From a virus, in IMG/VR virus record IMGVR_UViG_3300034068_000720, positions 1 to 52,670 of that record: DNA of 52,670 bases. One strand, given 5' to 3'. The notes under the pieces are model-generated. The model saw only the letters and a list, made by a program, of their open reading frames with translations. It was not told where the DNA came from and made no database searches. Numbering within the stretch: position 1 is the stretch's first letter; each line of letters opens with the position of its first letter. Made by a program: the position numbers and the translations under genes. Below are positions 15,472 to 23,640 of the stretch, one piece after another.

Positions 15472-17565
15472 ATGAAACTCAAAGCACTAACATTAGCTAT
15501 TGCACTGGCCCTGGGCAGTAATGCCTACGCACAAACAAAGGCTCTTAACTATGAGGCCAAAGAAATTAGTACTGTCCTTAAAGTTGGCGGAGTTACCAAC
15601 GCATGGGCACGTGGCATCACTGGTAAAGGGGTTACCATTGCTGTACTTGACAATGGTTTTGACTTGGCACACAAAGACTTTGCAGGCAAAGTAGTTGCCA
15701 GCAAGAACTTTAACAGTGTTATTGCCTGGAACAACCCCAAAGACCCAACAGCAGTTACTTGGGGCTGGCACGGCACAATGATGGCTGGCATTGCGGCGGC
15801 AGCCAACAATGGAGTAGGCACAGTAGGTGTTGCTCCAGATGCTCGGCTTTTATTGGGCCAAGTTGGGCAAGGCGGAGAAACAGTTAGTGTGGAAATGGCC
15901 GCAGTATATAAAGGCATTGACTGGGCTAGTGCCAATGGCGCCACAGTTATTAACCTGAGCCTGGGCTCAAACTTTGATAAAAACTTCCAAAAGGGAATGA
16001 CGTTACTCAATGCCAGCCAAAGCGGCATCTGGAAAGCACCAACTGTAAATGGAGCATTGTATAATGGTTACAGTATCAAAGAAGTTAGTGCGTTTGCAGT
16101 AGGCACCAATCGAGGCAGTATCATTGTTGCCTCATCCGGTAACCAAGGCTTGCCTTATGCACAATATCCTGGTGCATTTGCTACACAAGTTGACAGCACA
16201 GGCAAACTGGTGCTTGGTGGTCGTATGTTGATTGTTGGTGCCACTGTACCAGACGGCACAAGCATGGCATCCTTCTCAAATCGTGCAGGTAGCATTTGTA
16301 CACACATTGTAGGCACAACCTGTAATGATCCTTATCTGGTCAAAGACTTCTTTGTTGTGGCACCAGGCATGCAAGTTTATGGCAGTGCTCCAAATCAAAT
16401 GAACAGGGGTGCTGATGGGTCTATGGCAACAAGCGGCACAAGCCCTGCGGCGGCCTATGTGTCAGGTGGCATTGCATTGATGAAGCAGGCATGGCCACAG
16501 TTACGTCCAGAGCAACTGGTAGCAGTCACTCTAAAAACAGCCAAGGATCTTGGTGCAAAGGGTGTTGACGATGTGTTTGGACATGGCTTAGTAGACTTTG
16601 ATGCGGCAACACGGCCCATGGGCACACTAGTACTTGCCAACAATACAAAGTTAACTGGCTCAGGCCCACAAGGTAAAGTGCTACAATTACAAGGCACAGG
16701 CGTAGTAACCGCAGGTGCATCTAGTTTGAGCACCAGCTCAGTATTGCAAAACTCTCAAGCAGTGGATACAATTGGACGCAACTATGCAGTGGACTTGACC
16801 AAGGCAGTCAGCTACAGCAATGCACTAAGTTACCAATATGGTACACCTTGGATGAGCATGGCAGGCTCAAACTATAAGCACCTTGTTACGCCACTTGGTC
16901 GTGATGGTGTGTTAACACTTATGTCTAGCGATGGTGGTGCATCTAGTCAGTATGAATGGCAACATGACACAAGCACACGTCTAAGCTTTGAGGCAGGTAC
17001 ACTACAAGAACGCAACGGCTTCTTGGGCACACAAGGTGGTGGCGCAATGGCATTTGGTGGTAGCAGTACTGTATGGACAGGTGTTGGCTTTAACCAAGCT
17101 ATCACTGGCAACACGGCCCTGGTAGGAAACTACACCATGGGTATCACACGTACAGGCAATGTACAAGACAGCATGATCCAACTTGGCTCTAATGTAATTG
17201 CTGATTCGTGGAAGCTGGGCGTAGCACAAAACAATTTGATGTTTAGTGGCAAGACCAAAGACACATTAAGTTTAGCGGTAGCTACTCCAGTGGCAGTACG
17301 CAAAGGCTATGCAAATGTTACAGGTGTAACAGGCTACACTTACACTGACAATGATGATGGTACAACAGATGCTAACCCAATCACACAAACAGAACGTGTA
17401 AGCTTGTCTCCCAAAGCACGTGAGATGAACTTGGTGTTAGGTTATACTGTAACGCAGAACAATACATCATCAATTGGAGTCAATGTAGTTAGACAATTTA
17501 ATGCAGGTGGGCAAGCAGGCGTACAAGGCACAGGCGTATCAATTATGGCACGTAGCGTATTTTAA
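15472..17565 (+). CDS. exported subtilisin-like (S8) serine protease, autotransporter-like
   Basis: 697 aa. Signal peptide M-K-L-K-A-L-T-L-A-I-A-L-A-L-G to A-Y-A. S8 triad: Asp in V-L-D-N-G-F-D (~60), His in G-W-H-G-T-M-M-A-G (~99), Ser in A-T-S-G-T-S-P-A-A-A-Y (~324, in place of the usual G-T-S-M-A-A-P). Residues ~450-697 are glycine-rich, strand-rich and end in Phe (A-R-S-V-F), as in outer-membrane barrels, so an autotransporter layout is plausible. AAGGA precedes the ATG. It could act on host surface proteins or exclude other phages (inference). Confidence 0.75.
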   Translation: MKLKALTLAIALALGSNAYAQTKALNYEAKEISTVLKVGGVTNAWARGITGKGVTIAVLDNGFDLAHKDFAGKVVASKNFNSVIAWNNPKDPTAVTWGWHGTMMAGIAAAANNGVGTVGVAPDARLLLGQVGQGGETVSVEMAAVYKGIDWASANGATVINLSLGSNFDKNFQKGMTLLNASQSGIWKAPTVNGALYNGYSIKEVSAFAVGTNRGSIIVASSGNQGLPYAQYPGAFATQVDSTGKLVLGGRMLIVGATVPDGTSMASFSNRAGSICTHIVGTTCNDPYLVKDFFVVAPGMQVYGSAPNQMNRGADGSMATSGTSPAAAYVSGGIALMKQAWPQLRPEQLVAVTLKTAKDLGAKGVDDVFGHGLVDFDAATRPMGTLVLANNTKLTGSGPQGKVLQLQGTGVVTAGASSLSTSSVLQNSQAVDTIGRNYAVDLTKAVSYSNALSYQYGTPWMSMAGSNYKHLVTPLGRDGVLTLMSSDGGASSQYEWQHDTSTRLSFEAGTLQERNGFLGTQGGGAMAFGGSSTVWTGVGFNQAITGNTALVGNYTMGITRTGNVQDSMIQLGSNVIADSWKLGVAQNNLMFSGKTKDTLSLAVATPVAVRKGYANVTGVTGYTYTDNDDGTTDANPITQTERVSLSPKAREMNLVLGYTVTQNNTSSIGVNVVRQFNAGGQAGVQGTGVSIMARSVF

Positions 17566-17576
17566 GGAAGTTACCA

Positions 17577-17813
17577 ATGTCAAAGAAAACAGCACGTAAA
17601 ATTGAACTAGATGGTGAAACAGCAGATCGTATCACAGTCTTAAACTTAATAGATTATCGTGCGTATCTTAAAACAGAATTGAATTTGTGGAAGAAGAATC
17701 CCAGGTCTGATACTAACCCGGATGGTTATTGGTTGCACCCAGATGATGTAGCAGGTAACATCAAGGCCATTGAGGCTCTTAACTTGATTATCAAACATTT
17801 TGGAGAACAGTAA
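17577..17813 (+). CDS. small phage protein
   Basis: 78 aa; D-R-I-T-V-L-N-L-I-D-Y-R-A-Y-L-K-T-E-L followed by W-L-H-P-D-D-V and I-K-A-I-E-A-L. Of a kind common in T4-like phages, function unknown. AAGGAAG 8 bases upstream; overlaps the next gene (TAATG). Confidence 0.7.
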   Translation: MSKKTARKIELDGETADRITVLNLIDYRAYLKTELNLWKKNPRSDTNPDGYWLHPDDVAGNIKAIEALNLIIKHFGEQ

Positions 17814-18358
17814 TGAATGAGAAACTAGACGCAGAACTTTGTAGCACATACCCCAAGCTATTTGCTAATCGTTATGCAGATATGAAGACAACAGCCATGT
17901 GTTGGGGTTTTGACTGCGGTGATGGATGGTATAATATTATTAAGGCATTGTGCAGTAACATTCAACACCACATTGACAACAGCATTAAACGCAACAAGTC
18001 TGACAGCGACTACAACATGATGTTAATTGAAATACACCAAGGTAAGTTTGATCGATTTGATGAATACTACAAAGGCTTCCAGGAACACTTTAGGGAAGAA
18101 AAACGTGAAGAACTTCTCAAGGAAGAATTCCGTGAGGTGCATCCTGTTGTAGAACAAGTCACAGTAGACCAAGTCAAAGAAAAGTTTGGCGCTTTGCGTT
18201 TTTACTACACAGGTGGTAACGATGAAATTAGCGGAATGGTTCGTATGGCTGAGTCAATGAGTGTACTAACTTGTGAAACCTGCGGCAAGCCCGGCGAACA
18301 ACGGCATGGCGGTTGGATTAGGACCTTGTGTGACGAACACGCGGCAAACCGAACATGA
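17813..18358 (+). CDS. phage protein with C-terminal zinc-ribbon-like motif
   Basis: 181 aa. The C-terminal third (V-K-E-K-F-G-A-L-R-F-Y-Y, then C-E-T-C-G-K-P-G and T-L-C-D-E-H) is a widespread phage/bacterial module with Cys-Cys...Cys-x-x-His that probably binds zinc. Function unknown. ATGA overlap with the next gene. Confidence 0.75.
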   Translation: MNEKLDAELCSTYPKLFANRYADMKTTAMCWGFDCGDGWYNIIKALCSNIQHHIDNSIKRNKSDSDYNMMLIEIHQGKFDRFDEYYKGFQEHFREEKREELLKEEFREVHPVVEQVTVDQVKEKFGALRFYYTGGNDEISGMVRMAESMSVLTCETCGKPGEQRHGGWIRTLCDEHAANRT

Positions 18359-18840
18359 CAACATTATATGTACTAGTTGGTGTTCCGGGTTCAGGTAAAA
18401 CCACTTGGATCGGACTCCAATCTTTTGATTGGGACAATACTGTAATCATCAGCACTGATCGATATGTAGAGCAATATGCTATTGCAATGAACAAAACTTA
18501 TTCAGATGTCTTTAAAGAGTACATGCCCACAGCAGTAGATAAGATGGCACAGGCCGCAGTAGATGCATTCAAGGCCAATAAGGTTGTAGTTTGGGACCAG
18601 ACCAGTACTTCAGTTAGTGCTCGTGCAAAAAAGTTACGTATGGTGCCTGCACACTACACCAAGATAGCAGTTGTATTTGAAACGCCACGTAAAGATATAC
18701 ATGATAAGTTTTTGAACCGGCCCGGTAAGAAAATTCCATCTGAAGTGATTCAGAACATGATTTCTAATTTTGTTTATCCATCAGTAAGTGAAGGCTTTGA
18801 TAAAATTATCATTGCAAAGTTAAAAGGAATAGATCAATGA
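18355..18840 (+). CDS. P-loop (polynucleotide-kinase-like) kinase
   Basis: 161 aa. Walker A V-G-V-P-G-S-G-K-T-T (~8-17), S-T-D-R-Y-V, then V-V-W-D-Q-T-S-T-S (DQT-type motif of PNK/zeta-toxin-like kinases), and N-R-P-G-K-K-I-P lid. Phosphorylates a nucleic-acid end or small molecule. Overlaps its neighbours by 4 bases at both ends. Confidence 0.8.
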   Translation: MTTLYVLVGVPGSGKTTWIGLQSFDWDNTVIISTDRYVEQYAIAMNKTYSDVFKEYMPTAVDKMAQAAVDAFKANKVVVWDQTSTSVSARAKKLRMVPAHYTKIAVVFETPRKDIHDKFLNRPGKKIPSEVIQNMISNFVYPSVSEGFDKIIIAKLKGIDQ

Positions 18841-19877
18841 AAACTAAATTTGCCATTCTTGCCCTTGCCCTTGTATTTGCAGGATGTAGTGGATGCGGTG
18901 GTGGTGGCTCTGATGCTCAAACTATCAGTGTATCTGCACCAACTGTACCATCAGCACCAATACTCCCAGCGTATAGTACTACCCTTGGTGTTGCAGAATA
19001 TAATTTTGAAAATACAGTAATCAAGACCAACGTTGTCCCCAGCAGTGACTTTTATAAACAGCTTGCAACATTCTGGGGTCTTGGCACGTTAGCCCCAATG
19101 ATACCAGCATTTGATGGCAAAGGCTTGCTTATTGCAAGTTGGACACCTAGCAATAAACCTAATGCTCCTACATTTGTACTTGCACATGGTGGGGGTGGTG
19201 GCATAGGCGCTACAGAATTTATATTAGGAGCAGATCTCATATCAAGGACTGGTGCAAATATCTTAATTGTTGACAGTACCTGGAGTCGAGGAAGGATTAG
19301 CAACGGTGGCGATAGTATTCCTACATCTGGAAAGACTATGAGTTCTAATGCTCGCATGTTTGATTTGGTTGCCGCAGGAAGATGGCTTGCAACGCAGGGT
19401 GTTGATCCTAAGAAAACTTATGCCATTGGTATGAGTCAAGGTGGTTGGGGTGTTTTAAGAGCATTTACAAACGACCCAATGATAACAACATTAGTCAAAC
19501 CATATTATGCAGGCGGAGTTTCACTTTATCCTCCGTGTGAAGAGCCTGGAACTAAACACACAGAGGAACGTAATTTCACATTCCATAAACTTGGTCCGTA
19601 CCATAGCAAGGTGCTATTAATTACTGGCGCACTAGACACACTTACGCCTGTATCATATTGCTCAGACTCAACTGTCAAGTCAGTTGACAAGTGGTTGCAT
19701 TGGGAAGATGCAACGCACTCATTTAACATGTCAACTGGTAGTGCATTTCAGCGATCAATTGATGGCGTTTGTCAAACCATGGTCAATGGCTTTGGCGCAC
19801 ATCAATTCTGTTACAACGAACGCAGAGCAACACAAATGTTAAATGAAGTTCAACAATTTTCAGCAGTAGGACAATGA
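18837..19877 (+). CDS. lipoprotein alpha/beta hydrolase
   Basis: 346 aa. Lipobox L-V-F-A-G-C with a Gly-rich linker after it, so an exported lipoprotein. Hydrolase features: oxyanion H-G-G-G-G-G, nucleophile elbow G-M-S-Q-G-G (~201), acid in G-A-L-D-T-L-T-P and base His in D-A-T-H-S-F. Similar to dienelactone-hydrolase/acetylxylan-esterase-like enzymes. The membrane-anchored location with the protease at 15472 suggests envelope work. ATGA overlaps at both ends. Confidence 0.75.
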   Translation: MKTKFAILALALVFAGCSGCGGGGSDAQTISVSAPTVPSAPILPAYSTTLGVAEYNFENTVIKTNVVPSSDFYKQLATFWGLGTLAPMIPAFDGKGLLIASWTPSNKPNAPTFVLAHGGGGGIGATEFILGADLISRTGANILIVDSTWSRGRISNGGDSIPTSGKTMSSNARMFDLVAAGRWLATQGVDPKKTYAIGMSQGGWGVLRAFTNDPMITTLVKPYYAGGVSLYPPCEEPGTKHTEERNFTFHKLGPYHSKVLLITGALDTLTPVSYCSDSTVKSVDKWLHWEDATHSFNMSTGSAFQRSIDGVCQTMVNGFGAHQFCYNERRATQMLNEVQQFSAVGQ

Positions 19878-20329
19878 AAAAAATCTACTATGAAAAGGTT
19901 GGCCGGCGCTATAAGCCAGTATCAGAATACGATAGCGAATACTTGGATAGCTTTCCAAAAGGTAATCATCTTGTGATGTGCTATCCAGGCGGACAAAGTC
20001 GACGCTTCAATATTAATCCTGCACTGGCACCAATGATTGCCGCAGGACGTTATGCCGAAGATGCCATGAGCGCGGCACTGGTCAAGGCCAGTGAAATGCG
20101 CCCGCATAACAAGCCTATTACCGAAAAACAAAAGAAAGCTTGGATAGCCTTGGCCAAGGCCTTTGGTGATGATCGTTACTACATTGAAATCCCCAGTGCT
20201 AGAGAAGTTACCGAGGCAGGCTTAAAGGCAATGGAGGTAGAAGCTTCTAAGTTAATGGATCATCCAATGGTGCAGGCCGCTTACAATGAATTTATGGCTA
20301 CGTGTAAATTAGTTTTGGATTCTAAGTAA
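19874..20329 (+). CDS. hypothetical phage protein
   Basis: 151 aa of unknown function; starts K-K-I-Y-Y-E-K-V-G-R-R-Y-K-P-V-S-E-Y and has I-T-E-K-Q-K-K-A-W-I-A-L-A. Coupled to the hydrolase by ATGA; its 3' end overlaps the convergent oxygenase-like gene by 21 bases. Confidence 0.65.
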   Translation: MKKIYYEKVGRRYKPVSEYDSEYLDSFPKGNHLVMCYPGGQSRRFNINPALAPMIAAGRYAEDAMSAALVKASEMRPHNKPITEKQKKAWIALAKAFGDDRYYIEIPSAREVTEAGLKAMEVEASKLMDHPMVQAAYNEFMATCKLVLDSK

Positions 20330-20881
20330 GGCTTCATCGACACTTAGCCTTGTTCTTTCAACTTGGCATTGTAATACTACACTGATTGCAATGCGAGGTT
20401 TCTCTTTGGTGAAAACAACATGCGGAATACCTGCGTGTATGATGTTGGCACCTATTAAGATTGCTTCTTCAATCACATCACATTCGTCACGTTGCCAACT
20501 AAGGTAAGGTGAAACTTGCTTGGTATTGATAACAGTTGGTGCTGTGTTTACATCATAAAGACTTTTAGCATTATCTTTTAAAGCAAACCACTGCATTGGT
20601 GCATCTTCTCCGCCAATAATGAAGTTTATCTTACTACAAGATTCTGTAATGTGATCTAGATCGGTATGTATCCTACGTACACTACAGTGTGCTGGTAGAT
20701 AAAATATCTCAGCAAAACTTATATGTAAATTTTTAGAGTCTGCCCAGGATAGCAACGCAGGCGAAAGTTCAGCAACAGGAAATCCAAAGTGTTTTGCTTC
20801 TATTGATGCCCATAGGTAATCAAATTGACTGTTATCAACAACTGCCCAAGGACATTCAATAGGCTTGTAATTTAGGCCCAT
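20309..20881 (-). CDS. 2OG-Fe(II) oxygenase-like protein
   Basis: 190 aa. Metal motif R-R-I-H-T-D-L-D (~72), strand I-N-F-I-I-G-G-E-D-A-P-M-Q-W-F, distal His in I-G-A-N-I-I-H-A-G-I-P-H, then P-R-I-A-I-S-V-V-L. Fits the phage double-stranded beta-helix oxygenase pattern; substrate unknown. Overlaps the upstream methyltransferase by 10 bases. Confidence 0.6.
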   Translation of the reverse strand: MGLNYKPIECPWAVVDNSQFDYLWASIEAKHFGFPVAELSPALLSWADSKNLHISFAEIFYLPAHCSVRRIHTDLDHITESCSKINFIIGGEDAPMQWFALKDNAKSLYDVNTAPTVINTKQVSPYLSWQRDECDVIEEAILIGANIIHAGIPHVVFTKEKPRIAISVVLQCQVERTRLSVDEALLRIQN

Positions 20882-21678
20882 TGCATTGCTTGCCAGTGCA
20901 TTCTGATAGTGGTATAACCAGATCCAAAATAGTTTGAACCAGGCATGAACTTAAACAGTTTACCATTGTGTTCTGGATTTGCACAAATTTGCTTTACAGT
21001 TTCATAGGCAGCCTCTTCGCTCTTGGCAAAGAATACTTTGTTCTTGCCCCACATAACAGGGAATAGTAGCCCTTGTTGTTGTGCAATCACAGTGGCCCAT
21101 GTGCGTAGCGGAGCACCTGTACACCAATCATCTACAATGTAAATACCATCATCCTTTAGCTTGGGCACACACTTGCGTATTGTGTCCAAGTTTTCATCTA
21201 CACCATCACCATAGTCGTGATGAATGATGTCGTACTTGGTGTCACCAAGAGCACCTTCTGTTTGTACACATTCTAATGATAGCGGAACTCCTGTCAAGCG
21301 TTCACAGCGTTCTGTAATCCAGACGCTCATGTCAGCAGGAGTTGATAGAGTACCTAACATTTCAATTTCTTCCTTGGTCAAGCAACGATTAAAATGGTCA
21401 GCATACCATGCTCCACTGGTGTTTGCGGCTTTGGCACCAATAAAGCTAAGATGGTCAACACCTGTGAATTTTACATTGGTGTGTCCTGTTTCTGCTAGAG
21501 CTTGGTTAAAGATACCAACGCCACCGCCCAGGTAAGATCCCAGTTCTAAGAAGGTTTCAATGTTAGGCTTGCTACCAAATAGTAGCCATGATGCTATTAC
21601 ATCCTCTGGTGGGCTTAACATGCCCAATTTTAGGACATGTTGATATATGTTATTAAGGTTTCTCCAGGAATAGTCCAC
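20872..21678 (-). CDS. class I SAM methyltransferase-like (CmcI/Methyltransf_24-like)
   Basis: 268 aa, GTG start with GGAG about 6 bases upstream. SAM motif F-L-E-L-G-S-Y-L-G-G-G-V (~43), D in G-V-D-H-L, then Y-D-I-I-H-H-D-Y-G-D and Y-I-V-D-D-W. Its pairing with an oxygenase-like gene repeats the arrangement at 2905-4934. Confidence 0.7.
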   Translation of the reverse strand: MDYSWRNLNNIYQHVLKLGMLSPPEDVIASWLLFGSKPNIETFLELGSYLGGGVGIFNQALAETGHTNVKFTGVDHLSFIGAKAANTSGAWYADHFNRCLTKEEIEMLGTLSTPADMSVWITERCERLTGVPLSLECVQTEGALGDTKYDIIHHDYGDGVDENLDTIRKCVPKLKDDGIYIVDDWCTGAPLRTWATVIAQQQGLLFPVMWGKNKVFFAKSEEAAYETVKQICANPEHNGKLFKFMPGSNYFGSGYTTIRMHWQAMQWA

Positions 21679-21687
21679 TTTTTCTCC

Positions 21688-21695
21688 GATAAGTA
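21688..21695 (+). promoter_or_regulatory. late-type octamer GATAAGTA
   Basis: Six of eight match to TATAAATA, exactly five bases before ATG 21701. Confidence 0.45.
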
Positions 21696-21700
21696 TGTTT

Positions 21701-22240
21701 ATGCTTGATGACTTTTACGTTTACGAAACACCAGATTTTCTTGATGTCAACTACATCACTAACTTAGTTATGCAGAAGTTAGAGACTGATTTTGTCCTTC
21801 AGGGCTATGTCAGAATTGATGCCACACAAGATCCATATCTAAAAACTATTTTAGAACGCTTTCCATTCATTGGTGGTTGGCTCAATATCTACCATACTAA
21901 ACCAGAGGGATATATTCCTTTGCACATTGACGGCCATAGACTTGCGGCCTTTAACATTCCTATTAGTGGCTGTGATGAAACAAGTCAAACAATTTATTAT
22001 GAACCTGTTGGTGAAGTAGAAAAGGTTTACAAGCCAGATGAACGTCATTACCGGATCAATGGTGAGATGCAGGAAGTATATCGCTTTGCACTGACCAGAC
22101 CTGCACTAATACGAAACGATGTAGCCCATGATGTCAAGCGATTCAATGCCACCAGTACCAGGATCATTGCCAGCTGGGGAGTTGGCGGAACTTTTGAAGA
22201 ATGTAGAGATTTGTTCAAATCAATCTTGGAAAAAAGTTAA
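21701..22240 (+). CDS. 2OG-Fe(II) oxygenase-like protein
   Basis: 179 aa (an ATG two codons upstream also exists). Metal motif P-L-H-I-D-G-H-R (~84), A-F-N-I-P-I-S-G-C-D-x-x-x-Q-T-I-Y-Y strand, distal N-D-V-A-H-D-V-K-R and R-I-I-A-S-W-G. No Shine-Dalgarno; the octamer-N5-ATG arrangement decides the start. Divergent from the 20872 methyltransferase. Confidence 0.65.
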   Translation: MLDDFYVYETPDFLDVNYITNLVMQKLETDFVLQGYVRIDATQDPYLKTILERFPFIGGWLNIYHTKPEGYIPLHIDGHRLAAFNIPISGCDETSQTIYYEPVGEVEKVYKPDERHYRINGEMQEVYRFALTRPALIRNDVAHDVKRFNATSTRIIASWGVGGTFEECRDLFKSILEKS

Positions 22241-22258
22241 ATTATTTTACTAAAAGAC

Positions 22259-22287
22259 TTGACTTTTAAGTTAAACGGATATATAAT
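22259..22287 (+). promoter_or_regulatory. sigma70-type promoter of tRNA array 1 leader
   Basis: TTGACT, 17-base spacer, TATAAT. Predicted +1 is the A of the ATG at 22294. Confidence 0.85.
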
Positions 22288-22293
22288 AACACT

Positions 22294-22359
22294 ATGCTAA
22301 ACATTAATCTATTACCAGGTAACACAGGAACAGCCTTAGAGGATACTCCAAGGCCGTAA
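22294..22359 (+). CDS. putative leaderless 21-aa leader peptide
   Basis: Frame M-L-N-I-N-L-L-P-G-N-T-G-T-A-L-E-D-T-P-R-P-stop. The ATG coincides with the predicted transcription start and the stop lies in the 5' arm of a hairpin that competes with the terminator. Supported only by this geometry and by a similar arrangement at 32473. Confidence 0.4.
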   Translation: MLNINLLPGNTGTALEDTPRP

Positions 22360-22419
22360 ATCTACACACCTAGTAAAGATTACGGCCCTGGAACTAAACA
22401 CTCCAGGGTTTTGCTTTTT
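22333..22419 (+). promoter_or_regulatory. attenuator-like hairpins and terminator before tRNA-Gly
   Basis: Hairpin I 22333-22354 (GCCTT..AAGGC), hairpin II 22352-22387 (GGCCGTAA/TTACGGCC) and terminator stem III 22386-22408 (CCCTGGA/TCCAGGG, then T-rich) overlap in turn, so I excludes II and II limits III. tRNA-Gly begins 23 bases after the T-tract with no other promoter seen, so it must depend on read-through. Confidence 0.6.
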
Positions 22420-22441
22420 AGCAAGCTAGAATTTTTTTGAT

Positions 22442-22517
22442 GCGGGATTAGCTCAGTTGGTAGAGCGATACCTTGCCAAGGTATAGGTCGAGAGTTCGAG
22501 CCTCTTATCCCGCTCCA
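22442..22517 (+). tRNA. tRNA-Gly(GCC)
   Basis: 76 bases, full cloverleaf, anticodon loop TTGCCAA, CCA encoded. First tRNA of array 1, behind the leader terminator. Confidence 0.95.
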
Positions 22518-22532
22518 AAAGAGTTTTAAAGT

Positions 22533-22548
22533 GTTGTAAAAATACAAC
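22533..22548. repeat. palindromic element GTTG-N8-CAAC, copy 1
   Basis: GTTGTAAAAATACAAC, 20 bases before the -35 box at 22569. Same element upstream of other promoters (32128, 46180, 46206, 46956, 49992). Confidence 0.6.
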
Positions 22549-22568
22549 AAAAAACTTTCAAATAAGTG

Positions 22569-22597
22569 TTGACAAAGTGGCTTAACTGTCGTATAAT
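22569..22597 (+). promoter_or_regulatory. sigma70-type promoter of tRNA array 1
   Basis: TTGACA, 17-base spacer, TATAAT: consensus at every position. Confidence 0.9.
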
Positions 22598-22636
22598 TGA
22601 TACTTACACAGCAACAAACGATAGAGTAGTTGTTTA

Positions 22637-22651
22637 GTTCTTTAACAATTT
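22637..22651 (+). promoter_or_regulatory. boxA-like antitermination site
   Basis: GTTCTTTAACAATTT closely matches the boxA of bacterial rRNA leaders (CTCTTTAACAATTT in E. coli). It lies between the consensus promoter and the first tRNA, where it could make polymerase resist termination in the untranslated array. Confidence 0.55.
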
Positions 22652-22721
22652 AGTGGCAATTTTTATGTAAGCACATTAACTTGAACGGATTCTTTCCTAG
22701 TATTGCTTTTGTGTTTACCAT

Positions 22722-22796
22722 GCTCGATTCGTCTATCGGTTAGGACGCTGGCCTTTCACGCCGGAAAGAGGGGTTCGATTCCCCTATCGAGTACCA
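22722..22796 (+). tRNA. tRNA-Glu(TTC)
   Basis: 75 bases, anticodon loop CTTTCAC, CCA encoded. Confidence 0.95.
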
Positions 22797-22941
22797 TTTG
22801 TTTAGTGTTATCAGGGTATCGTGTGCAGACGTGTACACTATGCGGGCCTAACTGGCGAGGGACAGGTCCTAATATAACTGCTTAGTCGCTATGGACGGAA
22901 GCGCAACTGACTCCTAAATTGAGCAGATAGCACTAAACAAA
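22797..22941 (+). ncRNA. structured spacer RNA closed by a 16-bp stem
   Basis: The spacer between tRNA-Glu and tRNA-Leu starts and ends with arms 22797-22812 and 22926-22941 that pair over all 16 bases (one G-U). Inside are further stems such as GGGCCT/AGGTCC. No ORF fits. The closing stem abuts tRNA-Glu and ends 5 bases before tRNA-Leu. Confidence 0.6.
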
Positions 22942-22946
22942 TGTAT

Positions 22947-23031
22947 GCGAGTATGGAGAAATCGGTATACTCAAGAGACTTAAAATCTCTCGTCGAAAGG
23001 CATCCCGGTTCGACCCCGGGTACTCGCACCA
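22947..23031 (+). tRNA. tRNA-Leu(TAA)
   Basis: 85 bases with long variable arm, anticodon loop CTTAAAA, CCA encoded. Confidence 0.95.
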
Positions 23032-23037
23032 AGTTTA

Positions 23038-23114
23038 GGAGTGGTAGATCAGCTGGTTAGATTACCTGCCTGTCACGCAGGGGGTCGCGGGTTCGAGTCC
23101 CGTCCACTCCGCCA
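23038..23114 (+). tRNA. tRNA-Asp(GTC)
   Basis: 77 bases, anticodon loop CTGTCAC, CCA encoded. Confidence 0.95.
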
Positions 23115-23465
23115 AATCCCGTTACTATTTTCGTTAAAATAGCGTTTGATTAGCGATAGAGATCCGGTGGCAGAAAACCGTAAGCGTGGGGCTGGAAACT
23201 ACCCCTACAGACTCTGATAGGCAGTATCCTTCTGCACACAGACTTTGAATAAAAAGGATGGACAGAGTAACCGCTCAATTTAAGGGCTGGTGTGGAAACC
23301 AGTAGCTTAATCCTAATTTTGTAGCAGTAGTAGTTACGGGCACTTCCGGCAACAGGAGGCGCTGACTAGCAGGGTGCAACTCCCTCGGCTACATCTATTT
23401 TGAGAGCCACATCGCCTGGATACTTCCTCCTTGGAGCACTAGGTCCTGCAACCGTGGCTCTCCCT
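23115..23465 (+). ncRNA. structured non-tRNA spacer
   Basis: About 350 bases without a plausible ORF but with many local stems: CGGT/ACCG (23165/23177), CTGGT/ACCAG near 23290, TGTAGC/GCTACA closing 23320-23393, CTTCC/GGAGG inside it, and a perfect 9-bp GAGAGCCAC/GTGGCTCTC closing 23402-23462. Several GAAA/GGAAA-type loops are present. It could be one large folded RNA; the family is not identified. Confidence 0.5.
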
Positions 23466-23552
23466 TATATTAAAACACATTGACGTGTGACTGCGTCACT
23501 GTCTCAGTGAGAGGCCTGTTAAAGCTACAGGACATCAGTGTGTTTCAATATG
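23466..23552 (+). ncRNA. stem-closed RNA before tRNA-Leu
   Basis: Arms 23466-23482 and 23536-23552 pair over 17 positions with one mismatch and two wobbles. Inside are hairpins GTGAC/GTCAC and CCTGT/ACAGG. The 3' arm contains the 16 bases AGTGTGTTTCAATATG that recur at 24928-24943, also just before a tRNA. Confidence 0.55.
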
Positions 23553-23555
23553 ATA

Positions 23556-23640
23556 GCCCCCTTGGCGGAATTGGTAGACGCGGCAGATTTAGGTTCTGTT
23601 ATCGAAAGGTGTGAGAGTTCGAGTCTCTTGGGGGGCACCA
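23556..23640 (+). tRNA. tRNA-Leu(TAG)
   Basis: 85 bases, anticodon loop TTTAGGT, CCA encoded; reads CUN codons. Confidence 0.95.

Noticed and set aside
15549-16028. 159-aa minus-strand ORF
   Set aside because: Shadow of the S8 protease gene, whose signal peptide and catalytic motifs are clear.
23320-23393. Degenerate tRNA in the array 1 spacer
   Set aside because: Similar length and closed ends, but no T-arm consensus, no anticodon loop and no CCA.
23115-23465. RNase P RNA or tmRNA
   Set aside because: None of the universally conserved blocks of either RNA could be found.
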